Shown here: positions 8,525 through 18,202 of the stretch, one piece after another
How the letters are laid out: each line of letters opens with the position of its first letter
How positions within the stretch are numbered: position 1 is the stretch's first letter
NCBI GenBank assembly: GCA_017794705.1
Contig: CP051235.1
Coordinates: forward strand, 2,436,001-2,500,000
Reading direction: 5' to 3'
DNA: 64,000 bases
Source of the DNA: Devosia sp.
GTDB lineage: Bacteria; Pseudomonadota; Alphaproteobacteria; Rhizobiales; Devosiaceae
Position numbers and translations under genes: made by a program
Notes under the pieces: model-generated
The model's input: the letters and a program-made list of their open reading frames with translations, nothing else
Databases searched by the model: none
What the model was told of the DNA's origin: nothing

Positions 8525-9505
8525 ATGCTTGTTTCGCAAATTGATCTCGGGGAAGGCCGGATTGGCGTGGTTGCCGATCTGGGTGAGGGGCCACGCCTGG
8601 TGAACGGGGCGGAAAGTGTGCTCGCCCTGGCTCATGAGGCAATAGCGGCCGGATCACAACTTCAGACCGTGATCAATTCACACGGGCTGGGCGAAGCGGT
8701 GGATCTTGTGCAGGTTTACGCCGAGGGGCGGTTCCTGCCACCCGTCACGCATCCCGACCCGGCGCATCTGCACCTGACTGGCACCGGACTGACCCACCTG
8801 GGCTCCGCGTCGGCACGCGATGCCATGCATACTGGCGCGGCGGAAGACATGACCGACTCCATGAAGATGTTCAACATGGGCATCAAGGGGGGCAAGCCGG
8901 CCGCGGGAGAGACGGGCGTGCAGCCGGAGTGGTTCTACAAGGGCAATGGACATGCAGCAGTGGCGGCCGGGCAGGATCTCGTCTCGCCGGCGTTTGCGCT
9001 CGATGGTGGCGAAGAGCCGGAACTGGCGGGCGTCTACCTGATTGGGCCAGAAGGCGGCGTGCACCGGATCGGATGGGCGCTGGCCAACGAGTTTTCTGAT
9101 CATGTGACCGAGAAGCAGAATTACTTGTACCTGGCGCATTCCAAGCTGCGGCAGGCCTCGTTCGGGCCGCAGATGCTGGTGGGCGAGCTGCCCGTAGATG
9201 TGCGCGGCGCCTCGCGCATCCTGCGCAATGGCGACATCATCTGGGAGAAGCCCTTCCTTTCGGGCGAGGCCAACATGTCCCACAGTTTCGCCAACCTCGA
9301 ACATCATCATTTCAAGTACGACCTTTTCCGGGCACCGGGCGATGTGCACGTCCACATGTTCGGCACAGCGACGCTTTCGGTCGCCGACGGAATTGTCACC
9401 GAGCCGGGTGATGTGTTCGAGATCGAGGCAGCGCCGTTCGGTCTGCCGCTGCGCAACACGCTGGCGATCGCCGCCCCGCAAGAGGTCAGCCTGACGCCCC
9501 TGTAA
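8525..9505 (+). CDS. GguC/AraD1 family protein (FAH-like)
   Basis: 326-residue protein resembling GguC and AraD1, members of the fumarylacetoacetate hydrolase-like superfamily. Those proteins are linked to L-arabinose degradation (2-keto-3-deoxy-L-arabinonate dehydratase type) or to sugar uptake loci. Visible family segments include THLGSASARDAMH, QPEWFYKGNG and SHSFANLEHHHFKYD. ATG 8525 follows GAGAGGGA, so a longer start at 8480 is unlikely. No sugar transport or catabolic genes flank it, so its pathway here is open. Confidence 0.85.
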   Translation: MLVSQIDLGEGRIGVVADLGEGPRLVNGAESVLALAHEAIAAGSQLQTVINSHGLGEAVDLVQVYAEGRFLPPVTHPDPAHLHLTGTGLTHLGSASARDAMHTGAAEDMTDSMKMFNMGIKGGKPAAGETGVQPEWFYKGNGHAAVAAGQDLVSPAFALDGGEEPELAGVYLIGPEGGVHRIGWALANEFSDHVTEKQNYLYLAHSKLRQASFGPQMLVGELPVDVRGASRILRNGDIIWEKPFLSGEANMSHSFANLEHHHFKYDLFRAPGDVHVHMFGTATLSVADGIVTEPGDVFEIEAAPFGLPLRNTLAIAAPQEVSLTPL

Positions 9506-9528
9506 AATGGGCGGAACTGCGACGGTTT

Positions 9529-9549
9529 GCTGACGGGTCAGCGGTTTTT
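9529..9549 (+). terminator. Possible intrinsic terminator after the GguC-like gene
   Basis: Short hairpin GCTGA-CGGG-TCAGC followed by GG and five T. It lies 23 bases after the stop codon and before the nuclease gene. The five-pair stem is weak. Confidence 0.4.
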
Positions 9550-9621
9550 GGCCCGCATTGTGGATGATTTTTGCCGTAATCTTGTGTAGGCCTTGGCGTG
9601 CGGAGTGATTTGAGGTCAAGC

Positions 9622-10428
9622 GTGCCCAACAAGGCCATCAGGAACCTGTTGCTTGCCGGTGCCGCCAGTTCGATGCTGGCTGCGCCCGCTTTGGCGTGCG
9701 CCGATCTCACATCCGGCCCGACGGCCACGGTGGTCTCGGTCACCGACGGAGATACGGTGGTGCTGGACAATGGCGAGCGGGTGCGGCTGATCGGCATGCA
9801 GGCACCGAAACTGCCGCTGGGTCGGCCGGATTTCGAACCCTGGCCAATGGCGGATGAGGCCAAGGCGCATCTGGAAGATCTGGCGTTGGGCGAACAGGTT
9901 GAAGTCCGGTTCGGTGGTGCTCAGCGCGACCGGCACGGCCGCATACTGGGTCACATGTTTATCGGCGAGGAAGCAATCTGGGCGCAGGAAGCTGTTCTGC
10001 GGGCTGGATTGGCGCGGGTCTATTCGTTCTCGGACAACCGTTCCTGCCTCGAAGACCTTTACCGGGCTGAAAACCTGGCGCGGGCTGAGCGTGCCGGGAT
10101 CTGGTCTGATCCCTACTATGGGATCGTGCAGGCCGACCGGCCGCAGACAGTTCTGGAACTCGTCGACGAGTATGTGCTGGTCGAGGGCAGGGTGCTCAAC
10201 GCCGATCAAAGCGGACCGCGGGTCTATCTCAATTTCGGGCGGGATTGGGACAATGACTTCACGGCCGTCATTGAACGTAGTGCGCTACGTCTGTTCGAAC
10301 AGGACGGCGCCGATCCGCTGGTGCTGGAAGATGCATTGGTGCGGGTGCGTGGCTGGGTCGAGAACTGGAACGGCCCGCGCATTGAAATCACTCATCCTGA
10401 ACAGATTGAGGTTCTGGCGTGGCGATAG
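9622..10428 (+). CDS. Secreted thermonuclease-family (SNase) protein
   Basis: 268-residue exported nuclease-like protein. A signal peptide ends near APALAC. The SNase OB-fold domain (about residues 28-155) starts ATVVSVTDGDTVVLDNGERVRLIGM and includes RDRHGRILGHMF. Many catalytic-pattern residues are retained. A C-terminal segment (about 170-265) looks like a second small beta-barrel (VLVEGRVLN...VRVRGWVENWNGPRIEI). GTG 9622, preceded by TGAGG, is preferred to GTG 9598. The gene overlaps the M48 protease gene by ten bases. Confidence 0.85.
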   Translation: MPNKAIRNLLLAGAASSMLAAPALACADLTSGPTATVVSVTDGDTVVLDNGERVRLIGMQAPKLPLGRPDFEPWPMADEAKAHLEDLALGEQVEVRFGGAQRDRHGRILGHMFIGEEAIWAQEAVLRAGLARVYSFSDNRSCLEDLYRAENLARAERAGIWSDPYYGIVQADRPQTVLELVDEYVLVEGRVLNADQSGPRVYLNFGRDWDNDFTAVIERSALRLFEQDGADPLVLEDALVRVRGWVENWNGPRIEITHPEQIEVLAWR

Positions 10429-11912
10429 GCTGGTCCGGGCGCGCCCGGCACCTGATTGCCGGTCTGCGGCTGCCGCATCTTGCGGCAGCGCTTTCGCTTG
10501 TGGTGCTGGCTTCATGTTCGAGCACCATGATGGGTGGCGGTACGACGGTAACACCGCCGGGCACGCCGCAGGCCATTCCGGCCGGCACGGACCCCGAAGA
10601 TGCAGTGATCGGGCTGCGGGAACATCCGCGCATCGTTGCGGCCTACGGTGGCGAATATTCCAATCGCAAGGCAGAGATCATGATCCGCCGCATCGTTTCG
10701 CGGCTGCTGGAAGCGGCCAACCAGCCGCAGGATGCGTTCACCGTGACCATTCTGGACTCGGCGCAGGTCAATGCCTTCGCGCTGCCAGGCGGGTACATCT
10801 ACGTGACGCGCGGCATCCTGGCGCTGGCCAATGACAGCAGCGAACTGGCAGCGGTGCTGGCGCATGAAATCGCCCACGTCACCCTGAGGCACGCGCGGGC
10901 GCGCACCAACCGGCAGCGCACGACCGAGCTTGTGGATCAGGTGATCACGGGCGTGTTTGGCGGCGATGTCGATACGGACCAGTCGGCCCAGCGTTCGCGC
11001 ATGTCGCTGGCGGCCTTCACCCAGTCGCAGGAATTGCAGGCCGACGAGGAAGGCGTGATGATCGCCGGCCGCGCCGGTTATGATCCTCATGCGGCCGGAC
11101 GGTTCCTGGCTGCCATGGCGCGGTTTGCCGAATTCGATAGCGGACAGGAAGAACAGCAGGATGATTTCCTGTCCAGTCACCCCTCAACGCCAAACCGGAT
11201 CCAGCGGGCGGTGGAGACGGCGCGCACTTTTGGTGCGCCGGGCATCGGGGAGACCGATCGGGCCGGGTATCTGGCGGCGATCGAGGGCTTGAGCTTTGGC
11301 GACAGCCCGTCTCTGGGCGTGATTATCGGGCAAAGGTTCGTGCACCCCTCGCTCAATTTCACGTTTGCCGTGCCGGACCGCTATGAGTTGCAGAATACGC
11401 CAACCGCAGTGGTGGGCGTGGCGGGCGACGGTGAAGCGGTGCGGTTCGACAGTGCTGACGTACCCCAGAACATGGACCTGCGCGACTATCTGCGCTCGGG
11501 TTGGATTTCCGGGCTCGACCCGGCCAGCATTGTTGCTGAAAGCCACAACGGGGTGGACATGGCCACCGGCAGCGCACGGACGCCGGACTGGTTCTTCCGC
11601 GTCACAGCCTTGCGGTTTGATGGTGAAGTTTACCGGTTCATCTTTGCCAGCCGTGCGGACAGCCGGGCCTTTGCCGGGGCGGCGAACCAGACGATCGCCA
11701 GTTTCCGACGCACCAACCGCACCGATCTTCAGGCGGTGAGGGAACTTCAGATCGACGTCGTCACGGCGCGAACAGGCGACACGATTGAAACGCTGGCGGC
11801 GCGCATGGGGGCACTGCCGAACGCGCGCCAGACCTTCCTGATCCTCAACAACCTGTTTGCCGGTGATCCGATCCAGCCCGGTGAACAATACAAGATCATT
11901 GGCGTCGAGTAG
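10419..11912 (+). CDS. M48 family metalloprotease lipoprotein
   Basis: 497-residue zinc protease, similar in type to BepA/LoiP or YcaL, acting in the periplasm on outer-membrane proteins. The lipobox LASC has its cysteine at 33. The zinc site is HEIAH (149-153) with the third ligand in QELQADEEG (Glu205). The last 50 residues (VVTARTGDTIETLAARMG...YKIIGVE) resemble a LysM domain, suggesting peptidoglycan binding. The GTG start lies inside the preceding nuclease gene, so the two are co-transcribed. Confidence 0.92.
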   Translation: MAIGWSGRARHLIAGLRLPHLAAALSLVVLASCSSTMMGGGTTVTPPGTPQAIPAGTDPEDAVIGLREHPRIVAAYGGEYSNRKAEIMIRRIVSRLLEAANQPQDAFTVTILDSAQVNAFALPGGYIYVTRGILALANDSSELAAVLAHEIAHVTLRHARARTNRQRTTELVDQVITGVFGGDVDTDQSAQRSRMSLAAFTQSQELQADEEGVMIAGRAGYDPHAAGRFLAAMARFAEFDSGQEEQQDDFLSSHPSTPNRIQRAVETARTFGAPGIGETDRAGYLAAIEGLSFGDSPSLGVIIGQRFVHPSLNFTFAVPDRYELQNTPTAVVGVAGDGEAVRFDSADVPQNMDLRDYLRSGWISGLDPASIVAESHNGVDMATGSARTPDWFFRVTALRFDGEVYRFIFASRADSRAFAGAANQTIASFRRTNRTDLQAVRELQIDVVTARTGDTIETLAARMGALPNARQTFLILNNLFAGDPIQPGEQYKIIGVE

Positions 11913-11925
11913 GCCCAAGAAAAAA

Positions 11926-11950
11926 GGCCGGAGTGAACCCCCGGCCTGTT
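11926..11950. terminator. Bidirectional terminator between M48 protease and carD
   Basis: Stem GGCCGG (11926-11931) pairs with CCGGCC (11941-11946). A run of A precedes it on the plus strand and T-rich sequence follows, so it can act for both converging genes. Confidence 0.65.
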
Positions 11951-11976
11951 TCAATTCAAATTGGCGATCGCGACGA

Positions 11977-12564
11977 TCAGGCGGCAGCTTCCTTGCTGGT
12001 CTCGCCTTCGTCATTGTCGCCTTCCTCGGCATCGGCCTTTGCACCGCGGCGCGGGCTCTTGGCCAGGTGCTTGAGGATGAGTTGTTCGGCTTCGGTCAGG
12101 GTCAGCTTGCGCACGGCGCCGATTTCACGGGACATGCGGTCCATGGCCTGTTCGAACAGCTGGCGTTCGGAATAGGACTGCTCGGGCTGATCCTCGGAAC
12201 GGTAGAGATCGCGCACGACTTCTGAAATGTAGGCCAGATCACCCGAGTTGATCTTTGCCTCATATTCCTGGGCGCGGCGGCTCCACATGGTGCGTTTGAC
12301 GCGGGCGCGGCCGGTGACGGTTTTCAGCGAACGGTTGACCGCATCGTCGGTGGCCAGCTTGCGCATGCCGACGCTTTCAACCTTGGCAACGGGAACGCGC
12401 AGGGTCAGCTTGTCCTGCTCAAAGCTGATGACAAACAGTTCGAGCTTCAGATCTGCGATTTCCTGCTCTTCAATAGCCGTGATCTGACCCACGCCGTGAG
12501 CGGGATATACAATGTATTCGCCGGTTTTGAAGCCGGCACGCTGCATGGTCTTTTTTGATGCCAC
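11977..12564 (-). CDS. carD: CarD family transcriptional regulator
   Basis: 195-residue RNA polymerase-binding regulator (CarD/CdnL type). The N-terminal RNAP-interacting Tudor-like domain starts FKTGEYIVYPAHGVGQI (about residues 12-70). A helical DNA-contacting domain follows, with TMWSRRAQEYEAKINSGDL and later the segment EAQLI-like EAEQLILKHL. The tail is acidic and alanine-rich. CarD stabilises open complexes at rRNA and growth-related promoters. GGAGGTGCC upstream supports ATG 12564. A promoter with 17-base spacing lies about 230 bases upstream. Confidence 0.94.
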   Translation of the reverse strand: MASKKTMQRAGFKTGEYIVYPAHGVGQITAIEEQEIADLKLELFVISFEQDKLTLRVPVAKVESVGMRKLATDDAVNRSLKTVTGRARVKRTMWSRRAQEYEAKINSGDLAYISEVVRDLYRSEDQPEQSYSERQLFEQAMDRMSREIGAVRKLTLTEAEQLILKHLAKSPRRGAKADAEEGDNDEGETSKEAAA

Positions 12565-12931
12565 AAGGCACCTCCTATCTGACGCCGCAATGGCTGGCTC
12601 GGCAGCGGACCCGGTCGGCCATCCCTACTCTTTGCGCCGGAACACCGGCGGAATTTACAGTCAGAACCCTCGCCGCGCAGTCCGGATCCGCTTTTCCGGT
12701 ATGCGTCGATCGGGTAGAGGTTTTGCCAAAATTAAGGGCACCTTCTGGCACCCCTTGATATTGCCACGCCTGACTGCGTTTGGTGATGAAGCACCATATC
12801 ACAAAAATGTCGTGAAATCAAAAAACTTGTGCAGTTGGCTTAACACGCCAATTCAGCACGCCCGGACAGGGCGCGAAAATCGGGAGATGAATCGGGGCCG
12901 GTTCGCGGTCCCCGCCCGGACGCCTGGCGCG
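12565..12931. other. Intergenic region between carD and fdxA
   Basis: No convincing gene. It holds the carD ribosome binding site, a long carD leader, the predicted carD promoter (12793-12821) and, near 12894-12913, an imperfect GC-rich hairpin (GGGGCCG...CGGTCCCC) that may end fdxA transcription on the minus strand. Confidence 0.6.
12793..12821 (-). promoter_or_regulatory. Predicted housekeeping promoter for carD
   Basis: On the minus strand TTGATT (-35, 12816-12821) and TATGGT (-10, 12793-12798) are separated by exactly 17 bases in a locally AT-rich patch. It implies a leader of over 200 nt before carD. Confidence 0.5.
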
Positions 12932-13270
12932 CTAGTCGCCTTCGCCGGGGTTTTCCGAGAAGTATTTCTCGTATTTGTTCTCAACACCATCAAACTCTGC
13001 CGCGTCAGCCGGCGCATCACGCTTGATGGTGATGTTGGGCCAGACTGCCGCATATTTGGTGTTGATCTCAAGCCACTTTTCAAGACCGGGCTCGGTATCC
13101 GCCTTGATGGCGTCCACCGGACATTCGGGTTCGCACACGCCGCAGTCGATACACTCGTCGGGGTGGATCACCAGCATGTTCTCTCCCTCGTAGAAACAGT
13201 CCACCGGGCACACTTCAACGCAATCCATGTGTTTGCAGCGAATGCAGTTGTCGACGACGATATAGGTCAT
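12932..13270 (-). CDS. fdxA: Ferredoxin FdxA (7Fe, 3Fe-4S/4Fe-4S)
   Basis: 112-residue FdxA-type ferredoxin, an electron carrier in the cytoplasm. It starts [20 protein letters not shown] and has the two cluster motifs, [17 protein letters not shown] near residues 9-25 and [16 protein letters not shown] near 40-55. The C-terminal extension ([17 protein letters not shown]) is typical of the proteobacterial subgroup. ATG 13270 is chosen by family alignment; a frame extending to 13375 adds a non-homologous leader. It lies downstream of the S4/helicase genes on the same strand. Confidence 0.95.
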   Translation of the reverse strand: MTYIVVDNCIRCKHMDCVEVCPVDCFYEGENMLVIHPDECIDCGVCEPECPVDAIKADTEPGLEKWLEINTKYAAVWPNITIKRDAPADAAEFDGVENKYEKYFSENPGEGD

Positions 13271-13459
13271 TGCCGGGAGCGATCCTGAACCTGGTCTTTC
13301 ATGGTGCTGTCTGGGCCCTTGGTTAGGCCGAACATACAGCACTGGGTTGCTAACGGTTTCGTGCCGAACTGGCAAGGTGCACGTGTGACACAGATGGCTA
13401 TCGGGCGCCGGTTTGCGGGAAAGCGGTTTCTGCGCGCGGGCACAAACACGAAAAAATGG

Positions 13460-13855
13460 TTAGTCCCGGTCACGAAAGGCGTCGATTTCACGGCGTTCCT
13501 TCTTGGTCGGCCTGCCTGCACCGGGCTCGCGTTGTGCAGCTGGGGCGGGCCGAAAATCCTTCTCCCGCTTCGGCAGGGTCGGGGTCAGGTCCTGATAGAG
13601 TTGTTGCGCTTCGGGTGCGGGTCCGCGCCTTGTCCCGGTGTCGAGCACCTTCAGCACACGCAGCCTTTCGGCGTAGGTAATGGTCAAGACCTGGCCGACG
13701 TCAACCTTGTGTGCCGGCTGGGTGATGCGGTTGCCGTCGAGCCGGACGTTGCCGGCCTCGATCAGCTTTTGCGCCAGAGTGCGCGATTTGACGATGCGGG
13801 CGAACCACAGGAACTTGTCGAGGCGCTGGCGCGCCGGTACTGCCCGTTCAACCAT
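13460..13855 (-). CDS. RNA-binding S4 domain protein (Hsp15-like)
   Basis: 131-residue RNA-binding protein. The S4 domain occupies about residues 8-70 (QRLDKFLWFARIVKSRTLAQKLIEAGNVRLDG), followed by a basic, proline-rich tail. Its E. coli relative Hsp15 rescues 50S subunits carrying nascent chains, so a ribosome quality-control role is likely. It begins six bases after the helicase gene ends, indicating one transcript. Confidence 0.88.
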   Translation of the reverse strand: MVERAVPARQRLDKFLWFARIVKSRTLAQKLIEAGNVRLDGNRITQPAHKVDVGQVLTITYAERLRVLKVLDTGTRRGPAPEAQQLYQDLTPTLPKREKDFRPAPAAQREPGAGRPTKKERREIDAFRDRD

Positions 13856-13861
13856 CGCCGC

Positions 13862-16771
13862 CTATCTGCCCGCGCGTTCTTTCAGCACGGCAAGGGCGGC
13901 AAAGGGCGAATCCGGATCGATGGGCTTTTCGCGCGGTTTGTTCTCCGGCCGGCTGCGGTTGGCGTGCGGCGGTTTTCCGCCCTTCTTGTGCTCGCTGTTG
14001 GCCTTGTGGCCGGCATGCTTACCCTTTGCGTGGCCGTTGGCGTTCTGGTTGCCGCGCTGTGGCTTTCGGCCGTGGTTTTCGCGGTGACGCGGAGCGGGGA
14101 ACCAGACCTCATCGAACAGGGGTTCTGCCGGTTCCTCGGGCGACTGGGTCGCGCCGAGTTCGACCGGGCTCGGACCGTCCAGCTTGACCAGGTTCTCGAC
14201 TGCGCCTGATTGAGGGTCGGTGCCAGCGTGCGTTTCGATGCCGTCGAGTTTTGCCGCGTCCTTGAGATCGCTGGCCTCGACGGGGTCGGCGGGCAATGTT
14301 GCATCGGGTTCAGTCGCCGGAGAGTTGTCGAGCTTGCGGCGGTCGACGCGATAGCCGAGCGACTGCAGGATGGAGTTGAAATCCTCACCGGCGCAACCAA
14401 GCAGTGAGGTCATCTCGACGGTGACACGGAATCCATTGCGTTCCGCTGCACCCTCGGGCACTTCGCCTTCGGCGCGGGCCGGATCGGCGGCGATCAACGG
14501 ACGGATGATATCGGCGAGACGTTCAAGAATGTCGACGCGCACGGCACGCCTGCCAGCCACCTTGAAGCCGGCGATCTCGTAAAGCTGTTTTGCGACGGCC
14601 GGATCGGTCTCGAATGAGGTGCGTCCGGACAGAACGATGTGTGGAATGTCGGTCAGGCCCGGCTGATCCACCCCACCATTCTTCAGCGCATAAAGGATCA
14701 GCGCCAGCTCGCGCGGGGCGGGTTTGAGGCTTTGCGGCACATAGATGTGGTAGGCACCGAACTTGACGCCCAGACGACGCATCTTGCCGCGTACATCCTG
14801 ATCGAGGCCCTTGATCTCGTTGGCGACCTGTTGGCGCGGCAGGATGCCCAGATGTTCGGCCAACTGGAAACAGACGCCACGTGCGGCACCCTCGATCTCC
14901 ACGGGTTCGAGCAGCGCCTTGATCTGCTCAAGCTGGGTATTGATCATGTGCCGCAGCCAGAGCTGCAGCCGGTCCTGCACCTTTTCAAGGTCCGGCCCGG
15001 TCAGGCCCTCGTCGGCCAGAACGATGACGCGCGGGGCAAACAGATCATCACCTTCTGCGAGTTCGGCGACCACTTCGCCCTTCCAGCGCAGCTTGCCGTC
15101 GGTCGACAGAATGATCTGGTCATTGGGGGCGGCGGCAAGGCGGGCGGCGCGGTTCCGCAGTTCCGGGGCGACAATTGCCGCGGCGGCGGACCGCAGGGCC
15201 TTGGCATCAAGCTCGCCCTCGGCCGGCGCGAGATTGAAGCGAAACCCGCTGATCGAGCCGATCAGGTGCCCCTCAAGGGAAATCTCGCCGTTGTCGTTGA
15301 TCGTGGGGTCTGCCATGCGTCTGTCTCTTAGGTGGCGAAGCAATGCCGAAGTGCGCCGATCGACAAAACGCTGTGTCAGCCGATCGTGCAGCGCATCGCT
15401 CAAGCGGTTTTCTATGTCGCGGGTTGTTTCACGCCAATGGGTTGGGTCGTCCAGCCAGTCTTTCCGGTTCGCAACAAAGGTCCAGGTCCTGATCTGCTTG
15501 ATCCGGTTGGACAAAGTGTCAATGTCTCCGCTCATATTGTCGCAGAACCTGACCTGATCGGCAATCCAATCCTCGGCAATTGGCCGTCCATTGGCCAGAT
15601 CGTTAAAAATCCTTGTAACTATGTCACCATGTTGCGCCATTGATATGTCGCGGTAGTCAGGAATCTGGCAACAGGACCACAAAAGCGAGACCAAAGTGGG
15701 GTCGGTCGCCTGAAAGGCGGCGCCGTTGCGGATCAAATGCTCCAGGGTCCACTGATCAGTCACCGTGGGATTGCGCGTCAGGCGCGGATCATCCGGTGTT
15801 TTGTCCAGCGATTGCCGCAGCCGATCGGGACTTGAAAAGTCAAGCAACGGGTTGCGCCATTGCAACTGTTTGACCGGCTGGAAGTCATGAGTCTCGAGCT
15901 GGATGATCATGTCTTCGTCAAGGGACGAAGCCTGTCCTGTGACCCCAAACGTGCCGTTGGTCGTGTGCCGTCCGGCACGGCCGGCGATCTGGCCCATTTC
16001 GGCAGGCGTGAGCGGGCGATGCTGGTGACCGTCAAATTTGGTGTCGGCGGCGAAAGCCACATGGCGCACATCAAGATTGAGCCCCATGCCGATGGCATCC
16101 GTGGCGACGAGGAAATCAACGTCGCCGTTCTCATACATTTCCACTTGGGCATTGCGAGTGCGGGGTGACAGGGCCCCCATGACCACGGCCGCCCCGCCAC
16201 GTTCGCGACGCAACAGTTCGGCGATGACGTAAACCTCGGCGGCCGAAAAGGCGATCAGCGCCGAACGCTGCGGCTGGCGGGTGATTTTCTTCGAGCCGGA
16301 ATATGTGAGTTCGGAGAGGCGGGGCCGTTCGATGATCTCCACACCGGGCAAAAGCTCGCGGATAATCGGGATCATGGTGGCTGCGCCAAGAAGCAAGGTC
16401 TCGAACCGACCCCGGGCGTGCAAAATGCGATCGGTGAACACATGGCCCCGATCGAAATCAGTCGCGGTCTGGATTTCATCGACCGCCAAAAAATCGACCG
16501 GAATGTCGACGGGCATGGCCTCGACAGTCGCCACCCAGTAGCGGGTGTTGGCCGGCACGATCCGCTCTTCGCCGGTGACCAAAGCGACCTGCGCCTCGCC
16601 GACGCGAGCGGCAATCCGCTGATAGACCTCGCGCGCCAAAAGCCTGAGCGGCAGGCCGATCATGCCGGTGCGGTGCGACAGCATCCGGTCGATGGCATAG
16701 TGGGTCTTGCCGGTATTGGTGGGGCCGAGAACAGCCTTGAGGCTGGCAGCCTGATTCGCGGGCGCGTGCAT
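13862..16771 (-). CDS. Suv3-like superfamily 2 helicase
   Basis: 969-residue helicase related to mitochondrial SUV3 RNA helicase. The Walker A motif is GPTNTGKT (16-23), motif II is DEIQ (98-101), and motif VI is QIAGRAGRH. The last 200 residues are low-complexity, rich in Asn, Lys, Arg and Pro, probably an RNA-binding tail. SUV3 works with RNases in RNA turnover; the downstream S4-domain gene fits an RNA-linked function. ATG 16771 begins right at the helicase core, so the start is secure. Confidence 0.92.
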   Translation of the reverse strand: MHAPANQAASLKAVLGPTNTGKTHYAIDRMLSHRTGMIGLPLRLLAREVYQRIAARVGEAQVALVTGEERIVPANTRYWVATVEAMPVDIPVDFLAVDEIQTATDFDRGHVFTDRILHARGRFETLLLGAATMIPIIRELLPGVEIIERPRLSELTYSGSKKITRQPQRSALIAFSAAEVYVIAELLRRERGGAAVVMGALSPRTRNAQVEMYENGDVDFLVATDAIGMGLNLDVRHVAFAADTKFDGHQHRPLTPAEMGQIAGRAGRHTTNGTFGVTGQASSLDEDMIIQLETHDFQPVKQLQWRNPLLDFSSPDRLRQSLDKTPDDPRLTRNPTVTDQWTLEHLIRNGAAFQATDPTLVSLLWSCCQIPDYRDISMAQHGDIVTRIFNDLANGRPIAEDWIADQVRFCDNMSGDIDTLSNRIKQIRTWTFVANRKDWLDDPTHWRETTRDIENRLSDALHDRLTQRFVDRRTSALLRHLRDRRMADPTINDNGEISLEGHLIGSISGFRFNLAPAEGELDAKALRSAAAAIVAPELRNRAARLAAAPNDQIILSTDGKLRWKGEVVAELAEGDDLFAPRVIVLADEGLTGPDLEKVQDRLQLWLRHMINTQLEQIKALLEPVEIEGAARGVCFQLAEHLGILPRQQVANEIKGLDQDVRGKMRRLGVKFGAYHIYVPQSLKPAPRELALILYALKNGGVDQPGLTDIPHIVLSGRTSFETDPAVAKQLYEIAGFKVAGRRAVRVDILERLADIIRPLIAADPARAEGEVPEGAAERNGFRVTVEMTSLLGCAGEDFNSILQSLGYRVDRRKLDNSPATEPDATLPADPVEASDLKDAAKLDGIETHAGTDPQSGAVENLVKLDGPSPVELGATQSPEEPAEPLFDEVWFPAPRHRENHGRKPQRGNQNANGHAKGKHAGHKANSEHKKGGKPPHANRSRPENKPREKPIDPDSPFAALAVLKERAGR

Positions 16772-17184
16772 GAGCTATGACTAGCAGAAATTTCCGTTCT
16801 GAAATGTGTCAGTCCGGAACGGTTGAAAGGGGCGGGTGACGCAACGGATTAACAAACAGCACAAAATGAGAACAAACACGGGCCGAATCGGAACGGCCCG
16901 CTGATTCCCAATTTGTTCCCTACACTATCTGGTGGTGCGCGGCGGCGAAAGCAACTAGACGTGCAGCAAGTGTTTGAAATCACTAAAAATTCGCTGGAGA
17001 TCCGTTTACCGGGCTTAACAGGCGGTTAATTCGGGCAGAATCGGCGAAAGTGTAAACTCGGGATGTCTCGCAAGCCGTGCGAGAAAACACAGCCGTTAAG
17101 AAATTGGCCCCGGATTTCGGGGCCATGTTTCTTCAAAATTTACAAAAAACTTTTTGACGTTCCAGATCGGGACCGGGGGCAGGC
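16772..17184. other. Structured 413-base intergenic region
   Basis: No credible protein gene. Three perfect seven-pair hairpins lie here: CGGGCCG/CGGCCCG at 16879-16900, TCTCGCA/TGCGAGA at 17066-17084 and GGCCCCG/CGGGGCC at 17106-17124. The last could terminate either the DUF3108 gene (minus) or an unseen plus-strand RNA. It also holds the helicase promoter region. Confidence 0.5.
17106..17134. terminator. Possible intrinsic terminator near the DUF3108 gene
   Basis: Perfect stem GGCCCCG / CGGGGCC with a five-base loop, 61 bases past the DUF3108 stop on the minus strand. T-rich sequence on both sides is modest (ATGTTTCTTC on plus, AATTTCTT on minus). Confidence 0.45.
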
Positions 17185-17973
17185 TCAGCCCATGCGCGTC
17201 AGCACCATCGACAGGTCGCCAATCGCGGTGCCGATCAGCACACGATAGGGGATGAAGGTGCCACTCTCTCCAACAGGGGCGTACCAGATCAGGATGCGTT
17301 CCGAATGCTGCAGGTAGGCGGTAAACTCGGAAGTGGCATAGTGGCCTGAAATCGGCTCGTAGCTCACCTGGCACAGAACCACCGGGCCCTGATACCCGGT
17401 GCGGGCCGAGGTGGCGTTCTCCATCGAGGCATAGCGCATTACAAGGTCGAAGCGCTCGGTACCGGTGAAAATCTTCAGCCGCCGGTTGCATAGGTCAGAA
17501 TCGAGGCTGCCCGCCTTGATGATAAAGGCCGAGATCATGTCGTTGACGCCGGTCAGTTGGCTGCGCTCGATCGGCACGCGGTCGACGCGCGGTGGCAGCG
17601 GCGGGTCGACGATGAAGCTTTCAACGTTTCCTGCCTGATAAGTGGCGGCGATAGTGAATTGTCCGTCGCCAGTGCGGGTGTGCAGGCGAAAGTCCTCGCC
17701 GCTTAGGCGGCCGGTGGCGGAACGGCCGGTGACATCGGCAGTAGCAGAGCCGCTGGCAACGAACTGGCCGAGGCCGGCGACGCGGGCGTCCAGGTCAATC
17801 GCGTAGTCATTGCCATTGTCGGCGAAGTTGAAATCCAAATGGGCCACGATATTGCCCGACATGGACACGACATAGCGGGCATCCAGCGCCACCGATTGCG
17901 CGTTCGCGGCGGCTGGAAGTAAACAGGCGGCTGCAAAGAGCGGGGCGAGCAGGCGTCGGCCGGCGTTGAGCAT
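17185..17973 (-). CDS. DUF3108 domain exported protein
   Basis: 262-residue secreted protein. The signal peptide (LLAPLFAAACLLPAAANAQS) is followed by a DUF3108 beta-rich domain (ARYVVSMSGNIVAHLDFNF... to the C-terminus). DUF3108 proteins are periplasmic and functionally undefined; some relatives are linked to envelope homeostasis. I start at ATG 17973, preceded by AGAGGAA, rather than 18030, which would put a charged leader before the signal peptide. It lies divergent from rpmB. Confidence 0.82.
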   Translation of the reverse strand: MLNAGRRLLAPLFAAACLLPAAANAQSVALDARYVVSMSGNIVAHLDFNFADNGNDYAIDLDARVAGLGQFVASGSATADVTGRSATGRLSGEDFRLHTRTGDGQFTIAATYQAGNVESFIVDPPLPPRVDRVPIERSQLTGVNDMISAFIIKAGSLDSDLCNRRLKIFTGTERFDLVMRYASMENATSARTGYQGPVVLCQVSYEPISGHYATSEFTAYLQHSERILIWYAPVGESGTFIPYRVLIGTAIGDLSMVLTRMG

Positions 17974-18202
17974 GGACGTGGCGTTCCTCTGATGGTCCGG
18001 CAGTCGCCTAAAGCTGCGGGATCGAATCAATTGTGCTCAAGACTGGCGCGGCAAAAGTGCAGATTCAAGGCAGGCTTGCTCACGCCTGCTTGACGCAACG
18101 CCGGGCTTTGACTATTTAGGCGCAACTTTTTCTCTCAGACCCCCGGGCTGTGGCGCTCCATCATGCGTGCGAAGCGGTCCGAATGCACTTAGGAATTGAA
18201 CT

